Positions 5,943-10,644 of a stretch of DNA of 10,644 bases are shown here, piece by piece (the first letter of the stretch is position 1; each line of letters begins with the position of its first letter). Source of the DNA: Modestobacter sp. (GTDB lineage Bacteria > Actinomycetota > Actinomycetes > Mycobacteriales > Geodermatophilaceae); the NCBI GenBank assembly GCA_025965635.1, contig JAOPWO010000373.1, forward strand, positions 1-10,644, read 5' to 3'. Both the position numbers and the translations under genes were made by a program. A model generated the notes under the pieces. That model made no database searches, had not been told where the DNA came from, and saw only the letters and a list, made by a program, of their open reading frames with translations.

Positions 5943-7174
5943 AGATCACCTACCTGCTGAGCTGGCCCCACGAGGTCGGCGGGACGGAACGGAGCGTCAT
6001 CACGCAGGCCGGCGCCATGGCCGACCGGCACCAGGTCGAGATCGTGGGCGTCCTGTCCGCGCGGTCGGAGCCCTTCTTCCCCATCCCGTCCTCCGTGGCC
6101 CACCGGGTCCTCGTGCAGCTGGACGGCGACGGTGCCCCCGTGGCTGCCCAAGGCGTCGAGCTGCCCCTCGATCGTCTGGCGGCGCTGCACGAGGCCCCGT
6201 CACGGCTGGTGACCCCGGCGTGGGAGAGCGCCTTCAGCCAGCTCACCGACCTGGCGGTGAGCCGGTGGATCTCCACCCTCGACTGCGACGTGCTCGTGAC
6301 GACGACGCCTCCCCTGCTCGCGATGGCCGCGCAGCTCGCTCCCGACGCGGTCGTCGTCGTGCACCAGGAGCACCGGACGTCGGAGCGGCGTGGCGGATCG
6401 CTCCCGCCGCTCGTCACCCACGGTCCCCGGGTGGATGCGGTCGCCTTCCTGACCGCCGCGACCGCCGACCACTTCCGCGCGCTCTGGGGTACGGCTCAGC
6501 CCCTCGTCCTGCAGTCGCTGAACCCGCTCCCACCGGAGCCGCGGCCGGTCAGCCGTCACGGACGACCGCTGATCGCCGCCGCGGGCCGGCTGTCCGACGA
6601 GAAGCAGTTCGACCACCTGATCGACGCCTTCGCGCCGGTGGCGGCCGAGAACCCGGAGTGGGTGCTGCGCATCTTCGGGACAGGGCCCCGGGAGGCTGCG
6701 CTGCGCCGCCAGATCGCCCGGCTCGGGATGACCGACCGCATCGAGCTGATGGGCGCCAGCGCGACGATGAGCGCGGAGTGGGCGTCGGCGAGCATCGTCG
6801 CCCTCACCTCGCGCAGCGAGGGGCTGTCGCTGGTCCTCCAGGAGGCGATGGCTGCCGGGGTCGCCGTCGTGAGCTACGACTGCCCCCACGGTCCAGGGGA
6901 GCTCATCTCGCACGGGCAGGACGGTCTGCTGGTCGAGGACCAGCGGGTCGACCGGCTCAGCGACGCCCTGTCCGCGCTCGTCGCCGATCCGGGGAGACGC
7001 CGGCAGCTCGGGGCGGCCGCGCGGCGGCGAGCGCGGGACTTCCACGCCGGGACGATCGCCCGCCGATGGGAGGCGCACTTCGAGGCGCTGCTCGCCGACC
7101 GGAGACCCGGCGAGAGCCGACTGGAACGGGTGATCCGCCGCGGCCCCGGCGTTCCGGTGCCGGTCAACCCGTGA
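5939..7174 (+). CDS. GT4-family (GT-B fold) glycosyltransferase
   Basis: The 411-residue protein is a retaining-type GT4 glycosyltransferase that would transfer a sugar from a nucleotide-sugar donor in the cytoplasm. The N-terminal Rossmann half starts MKITYLLSWPHEVGGTERS, with the usual glycine pair (G14-G15). The donor-binding half begins near AAGRLSDEKQFD (214-225) and includes RIFGTGP (244-250) and SEGLSLVLQEAMAAG (293-307) with the E-x7-E pair E294/E302. The segment YDCPHGPGELI (313-323) resembles GT4 enzymes of the poly(glycerol-phosphate) or poly(ribitol-phosphate) glucosyltransferase group, suggesting decoration of a teichoic-acid-like chain, though that specificity is uncertain. There are no membrane segments. 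Its ATG overlaps the stop of the upstream beta-repeat gene, so the pair is probably co-translated. The usual Shine-Dalgarno spacing is absent: GGGGAG is 14 nt away, which also fits coupling. Confidence 0.93.
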   Translation: MKITYLLSWPHEVGGTERSVITQAGAMADRHQVEIVGVLSARSEPFFPIPSSVAHRVLVQLDGDGAPVAAQGVELPLDRLAALHEAPSRLVTPAWESAFSQLTDLAVSRWISTLDCDVLVTTTPPLLAMAAQLAPDAVVVVHQEHRTSERRGGSLPPLVTHGPRVDAVAFLTAATADHFRALWGTAQPLVLQSLNPLPPEPRPVSRHGRPLIAAAGRLSDEKQFDHLIDAFAPVAAENPEWVLRIFGTGPREAALRRQIARLGMTDRIELMGASATMSAEWASASIVALTSRSEGLSLVLQEAMAAGVAVVSYDCPHGPGELISHGQDGLLVEDQRVDRLSDALSALVADPGRRRQLGAAARRRARDFHAGTIARRWEAHFEALLADRRPGESRLERVIRRGPGVPVPVNP

Positions 7175-7252
7175 CACCCGGGTGACGGATCGCGGACCTC
7201 GGGGCCGGGGTCCACGAGCCGGCCGGAAGCTCGGCTGCGGGACCGCCCTCGG
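7175..7252. terminator. Convergent intergenic region with inverted repeats
   Basis: This 78-bp gap separates the 3' ends of the GT4 gene (+) and the Stealth gene (-). It contains the perfect palindrome CACCCGGGTG (7175-7184) immediately after the GT4 stop, then GGACC/GGTCC arms (7194-7198 and 7209-7213) and AGCCG/CGGCT arms further on. There is no T-tract. The region is the natural place for termination from both sides, but no single hairpin stands out. Confidence 0.35.
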
Positions 7253-8992
7253 TCAGGCAGCAGGCAGCTCGAAGCTGCTCGGCAGCGGGAAGTAGCTGCT
7301 CAGGAAGTCGTGCACCATGCGCTGCTGCTCCAACGGGTCGATGCCCGCCGTGTCGTGGTCGTTGAGGCAGAAGGTGTCGAAGTCCCGGCGGCGGAGCAGC
7401 CGCTCGAGCCGCCCCGCGGTGCCCGGGTCGCCGATGTCCGCGTAGAGGTACCGCAGGTCGCCCTCCACCGCCCGGCCGCGCAGGTAGGCGTAGTGGTGGT
7501 GCAGCGAGGCGGCGATGGACAGGTCCGCGGGGTTGCGGAACTGGTGGCTGGCCGTCGCCTCGAAGGCGTCGGAGAAGCGGTCGTCCATCTCGAACAGGAC
7601 GTCCTTGAGCAGGCTCTGCGGCACGTGCTTGAACTTGTTCGTGACGGTCCGGTCGAACGCCTTGTGCAGCAGGTCCCGGTTGTTCTTGCCGCCGCTCATC
7701 ACCGGCCGGTCGAAGGCGCCCGTCGCTCCCAGCCCCAGTTTCGCCGTCGAGGTGAAGAAGCGCGCGACCCCGTTCCCGTGGAAGAACAGCTTCGGCTCGA
7801 CCGGACGGCCGAAGAAGAAGTCGTCGTTGAGGTAGAGGAAGTGGTCGCTCAGACCAGGGATCCGGTGCAGCTGCGACTCGATGGCATGTGAGTTGAACGT
7901 CGGCAGCCGGCCCCGGTCGCCGAACAGCTCGCGGTGGCTCACCACGGTGACCTTCGGATGCGTGGTGTCCAGCCACGGGGGCACCTGGTCGTCGGTGACG
8001 AGATAGACGTGCCGCACCCAGCCGGCGTACATGTCCAGCGATCGCAACGAGTACCGCAGCTCGTCCCGCGACAGGAAACGGGACTCGTTGTCGGCGAACT
8101 CGTTGAGCTCGCCGAGCCCGACGGCCGCGTGCGCCTCCGCCTTCCGCTCCAGCCAGGCCGGGTCCGCTCCGTCGACCCACGTGTAGACGACGTCGATGGG
8201 GAAGTCGACGTCGAAGGCGTGCCGGCGGGAGAGGACCGGGATCGCCGGGCGGGTCGTCCCGTCGACGTCCCAGTGCACCGGCTCCGCGAGGTCACCGGGG
8301 ACCGCGTCGACCCAGCGGTTGCGGCGCGGTGCCAGCCAGGAGCCGGCGGGGAGGGGCTCACCGGTGTGGTGGTCGGCCGGCGTGTCCTCCTCGAGGACCT
8401 CCCAGAACTCGATCAGGCAGCCGAGCTCCGGTCCGGCCAGCGCGCGGTCGGACTCCGGCACCGCCAGCACCTGGAACACCGTGTACGCAGTTCCGGCCGA
8501 CGTGGCCTCGGTGGACTCCGCGAGGCGGACGCTGGGTTGGTCCCGGCGCGGGTGCACCTGCCGGCCGTAGACCGGCCTGCGGTCACCGGCCGACGACAGG
8601 GCCGACCAGACGGCCGCCCGGTCCGCCTCGGCGACGGCGATGACCCGCCGCCGGGAGACCTGGGCGTCCACGACCATGTACCGGAGGCCCGCCGCGTCGA
8701 GCGCGTCGGCGACGAACGCCGCGTTCCGGGCCAGGACGTCGAGAGCCCGGAAGTGCGTCACCGGTCGCGCCAGGAAGTGCTCGCCCCGGTACCGCACGAT
8801 GCTCACCGCGCCGTCGACGCTGTCGGCGGCGGCCAGCAGCAGGCGCTGGCGCCGGGAGTTGATCATCCGCTTCTGCCAGGCGGTGGCACCCGTGCCCACG
8901 TCCCGCATCAACCGCCAGGCCGGGGGCGGGAGCACCCGGTATGCCCGCTGCTGCACGCGCAGCGGTACGACGTCGCTCAGGCTGCGTCCCAT
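7253..8992 (-). CDS. Stealth-family sugar-phosphate transferase (capsule/exopolysaccharide type)
   Basis: The 579-residue protein has the four conserved regions of the Stealth family, which includes bacterial capsule hexose-1-phosphate transferases and eukaryotic GlcNAc-1-phosphotransferase. CR1 is PIDVVYTWVDGADPAW (265-280). CR2 spans about 302-410, with RDELRYSLRSLDMYAGWVRH, VYLVTDDQVPPWL and FLYLNDDFFFG. CR3 (about 440-500) has NKFKHVPQSLL, EMDDRFSDAFE and ASLHHHYAY. CR4 (about 538-575) has FDTFCLNDHDTAGID. These enzymes link sugars through phosphodiesters from a nucleotide-sugar donor, as in Neisseria capsule synthesis. Residues 1-260 form an N-terminal extension, roughly typical of actinobacterial members, that I cannot assign. 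ATG 8992 is supported by AAGGA about 6 nt upstream. It lies 52 nt after the ABC ATPase gene on the same strand, so its polymer is probably the transporter's cargo. Confidence 0.96.
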   Translation of the reverse strand: MGRSLSDVVPLRVQQRAYRVLPPPAWRLMRDVGTGATAWQKRMINSRRQRLLLAAADSVDGAVSIVRYRGEHFLARPVTHFRALDVLARNAAFVADALDAAGLRYMVVDAQVSRRRVIAVAEADRAAVWSALSSAGDRRPVYGRQVHPRRDQPSVRLAESTEATSAGTAYTVFQVLAVPESDRALAGPELGCLIEFWEVLEEDTPADHHTGEPLPAGSWLAPRRNRWVDAVPGDLAEPVHWDVDGTTRPAIPVLSRRHAFDVDFPIDVVYTWVDGADPAWLERKAEAHAAVGLGELNEFADNESRFLSRDELRYSLRSLDMYAGWVRHVYLVTDDQVPPWLDTTHPKVTVVSHRELFGDRGRLPTFNSHAIESQLHRIPGLSDHFLYLNDDFFFGRPVEPKLFFHGNGVARFFTSTAKLGLGATGAFDRPVMSGGKNNRDLLHKAFDRTVTNKFKHVPQSLLKDVLFEMDDRFSDAFEATASHQFRNPADLSIAASLHHHYAYLRGRAVEGDLRYLYADIGDPGTAGRLERLLRRRDFDTFCLNDHDTAGIDPLEQQRMVHDFLSSYFPLPSSFELPAA

Positions 8993-9044
8993 GGCGTGTC
9001 CTTGCTCCTCAGTTCGGTCAGCACCCGGCCGTCGGCCGAGTCCC

Positions 9045-9788
9045 TCACGTCTCGTCGCTGTCCTTGGCTGCGTACGCCGCCAGGACGTCGTCCATCGGGC
9101 CGTCCTCGACCAGGCGTCCCTCGTTCAGGTAGATGCCGCGCCGGCAGAACCGGCGCAGGTCCGACTCGCTGTGGGAGACGAGGAAGAGCGTGCGTCCGGC
9201 GGCCGTGAGCTCCTCGATGCGCTTGTGGCACTTGCGCTTGAAGACCTTGTCGCCGACGGCGAGGACCTCGTCGACGAGGAGCACCGGCTCCTCGAGTCGC
9301 GAGACGACGGCGAAGGCCACCCGCACCTTCATGCCGCTCGACAGGTGCTTGTAGGGCGTGTCGAGGAAGCCCTCGATCTCGGCGAAGTCCACGATCTCGT
9401 CGAAGCGCGCGGCGATGCTCGCGCGCGACATGCCGTGCAGCCCGGCGGTCAGCCAGATGTTCTCGCGGACGGTCAGGTCGCTGACGAAGCCACCGGTGAT
9501 CTCGATCAGGGGGGCGACGCCCGCGTGCACCTCCACCGAACCACGGTCGGGGAGCATGACCCCGGCGATCAGCTTCAGCAGCGTCGACTTGCCCTGACCG
9601 TTCCGGCCGACCACACCGATCGTCTCGCCCGGGCTGATGTCGAAGTCGATGCCCTGGAGAGCCCAGAACTCGTCGGACCGGGCCCCCCGTCGGCCGTGCA
9701 GGAGCGTGTCGCGCAGGCTGCGGTTGCGGCGGCCACGGGAGAAGTGCACTCCCAGGTCACGGACGGAGATCACCGGCGCCTCGGCCAT
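9045..9788 (-). CDS. ABC transporter ATPase for polysaccharide or teichoic acid export (Wzt/TagH-like)
   Basis: The 247-residue nucleotide-binding subunit powers export of a lipid-linked glycopolymer across the cytoplasmic membrane. Walker A is GRNGQGKST (61-69), the signature is LSSGM (149-153), Walker B is LLVDEV (170-175) and the switch His is in VSHSESD (H206). The N-terminal part with HFSRGRRNRSLRDTLL (15-30) and the signature LSSGMKVRVAFA are typical of the TagH/Wzt/KpsT group. It ends soon after the core (DDVLAAYAAKDSDET) and so lacks the extra C-terminal glycan-binding domain of long Wzt proteins. The ATG at 9788 is chosen for AAGGAGG 7 nt upstream; the frame runs on into the permease region but that part is out of frame with the permease. 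It starts 2 nt after the permease stop, and its ribosome binding site lies inside the permease's last codons, indicating coupled expression. Confidence 0.96.
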   Translation of the reverse strand: MAEAPVISVRDLGVHFSRGRRNRSLRDTLLHGRRGARSDEFWALQGIDFDISPGETIGVVGRNGQGKSTLLKLIAGVMLPDRGSVEVHAGVAPLIEITGGFVSDLTVRENIWLTAGLHGMSRASIAARFDEIVDFAEIEGFLDTPYKHLSSGMKVRVAFAVVSRLEEPVLLVDEVLAVGDKVFKRKCHKRIEELTAAGRTLFLVSHSESDLRRFCRRGIYLNEGRLVEDGPMDDVLAAYAAKDSDET

Positions 9789-9790
9789 GG

Positions 9791-10644
9791 TCACACCTCC
9801 TTCAGCACGGTGCGCTCGAGCCGGGCGAAGACCCACCAGCCCAGCAGCAGGACGAGCAGGCACGTGACGGCCGACGTGCCCACGTGCGCCCACTCCAGCT
9901 GGTGCGGGAAGAAGCCGGCCCGCATCAGCTCGAAGATCCCGGCCAGCGGGTTGGCCGTGAAGGCGGCGGCGAAGGGATCGGGGACGTCGTCGATGGTGAA
10001 CACCACCGGGGACAGGTAGAAGCCCAGCCGCACCGCGAGCCGGATGATCCGTTCCAGGTCGTTGAACAGCACGACGAGCGGAGCGAGCAGCAGGCCGAGC
10101 CCGACCAGCAGGACGGCCAGGAGCACGGCGGCGGGGAGCATCAGCACGATCCGCCAGTTCACCGGTGCCGACGTGCACAGCGCGAAGAGGAAGAGCACCG
10201 GCAGGCTCAGGAAGAACTCGACGGCCTTGGAGAGGACCACCCGCAGGACCCAGATCTCCCGGGGGACGTTGGTGGACCGCACCAGCTTGGCCTCGGACCG
10301 GAGCACCTTCGCGCCCTCGATCAGGCCCGAGGTGAACCAGGTCCACGGGAGCAGCCCGGCCAGCAGGAAGACGATGTAGGGGTCCTCGCCCACCGAACGG
10401 TCGAACACCTGCGTGAAGACGAACCAGTAGATCAGGCTCATCAGCAGGGGCTCGAGGACCGACCACAGGTAACCCAGCGTGGACGACGCGTACCGGACCT
10501 TCAGGTCCCGGGAGACGAGCAGCCGCACCGTCCGGCGGCGGTTCCACACCGCCAGCAGCCTGCCGCGCGCACCCGGACCGCGCCGCGCCGGAGCTCCGTC
10601 GCTGCGACCGCGGCCGGGGGGCCCGCCGGTCCGCCCGACCTCGA
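9791..10644 (-). CDS. ABC-2 type polysaccharide export permease (Wzm/TagG-like), 5' end probably outside the window
   Basis: This membrane subunit forms the channel for export of a polyprenyl-linked glycopolymer with the ATPase encoded just after it. Numbering from the internal GTG at 10549 (252 residues), the amphipathic entry LLVSRDLKVRYASSTLGYLW (10-29) is the family hallmark. Six hydrophobic segments follow at about 28-48, 58-76, 109-127, 134-163, 170-188 and 225-243. The cytoplasmic loop RSTNVPREIWVLRVVLSKA (91-109) is typical of the ABC2 membrane domain. The frame stays open from 10549 to the right edge, with a Gly/Arg/Pro-rich stretch, and no good ribosome binding site precedes 10549. 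I therefore extend it as partial; GTG 10549 remains possible. It is the first gene seen of the minus-strand operon permease-ATPase-Stealth. Confidence 0.93.
   Translation of the reverse strand, partial: EVGRTGGPPGRGRSDGAPARRGPGARGRLLAVWNRRRTVRLLVSRDLKVRYASSTLGYLWSVLEPLLMSLIYWFVFTQVFDRSVGEDPYIVFLLAGLLPWTWFTSGLIEGAKVLRSEAKLVRSTNVPREIWVLRVVLSKAVEFFLSLPVLFLFALCTSAPVNWRIVLMLPAAVLLAVLLVGLGLLLAPLVVLFNDLERIIRLAVRLGFYLSPVVFTIDDVPDPFAAAFTANPLAGIFELMRAGFFPHQLEWAHVGTSAVTCLLVLLLGWWVFARLERTVLKEV

Noticed and set aside
8640..10019. 459-residue plus-strand open frame opposite the Stealth and ABC ATPase genes
   Set aside because: It is an antisense shadow of two well-identified genes and shows no recognisable motif.
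9045..10547. A 500-residue fusion of the ABC ATPase with an upstream extension
   Set aside because: The extra N-terminal part is the permease gene read out of frame. The ATPase has its own AAGGAGG and ATG at 9788.
1..10644. tRNA, rRNA, CRISPR, insertion sequence or phage attachment site
   Set aside because: No direct-repeat arrays, transposase motifs, conserved RNA cores or terminal inverted repeats were seen on either strand.

Overview
The window is very GC-rich DNA (clearly above 65% by eye) with dense genes, GTG/ATG starts and GGAGG-type ribosome binding sites. This is typical of a high-GC actinobacterium. The gene content suggests a Geodermatophilaceae-like soil or rock actinobacterium, but that family guess is an impression without any search behind it. 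No mobile element, tRNA, rRNA or CRISPR array is visible.

Layout, left to right. (1) The 3' end of an unrecognised membrane protein gene (+, to 202). (2) An integral membrane acyltransferase of the OafA/acyltransferase-3 family (+, 305-1675). (3) On the minus strand, a secreted LytM/M23-type protein with two fibronectin type III domains (1710-3032). Upstream of it, also on the minus strand, lies a GT92/GT2_4-type glycosyltransferase (3157-4683). A strong hairpin and a structured leader separate these two. (4) A 296-bp divergent intergenic region. (5) On the plus strand, an unrecognised beta-rich protein with an internal duplication (4980-5942), overlapping by ATGA a GT4-family glycosyltransferase (5939-7174). 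(6) On the minus strand, an operon of ABC-2 polysaccharide permease (entering from the right edge, ending at 9791), its ATPase (9045-9788) and a Stealth-family sugar-phosphate transferase (7253-8992).

Together this reads as part of a locus for making, modifying and exporting a cell-surface phosphoglycopolymer (capsule-like or teichoic-acid-like). The Stealth protein and the two glycosyltransferases would build or decorate the chain, the TagGH/Wzm-Wzt-like transporter would move it across the membrane, the acyltransferase would acylate it, and the M23 protein would act in the wall where the polymer is attached. The individual family calls are strong; the shared pathway is inferred from gene neighbourhood.

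The most unusual points are: the beta-repeat protein coupled to the GT4 enzyme; an M23 domain in which the first His of the HxH motif is Tyr; and a leader in which upstream and start-proximal sequences could compete for pairing near the ribosome binding site. In two neighbouring minus-strand genes the Shine-Dalgarno sequence is one arm of an 11-nt palindrome that abuts the start codon.
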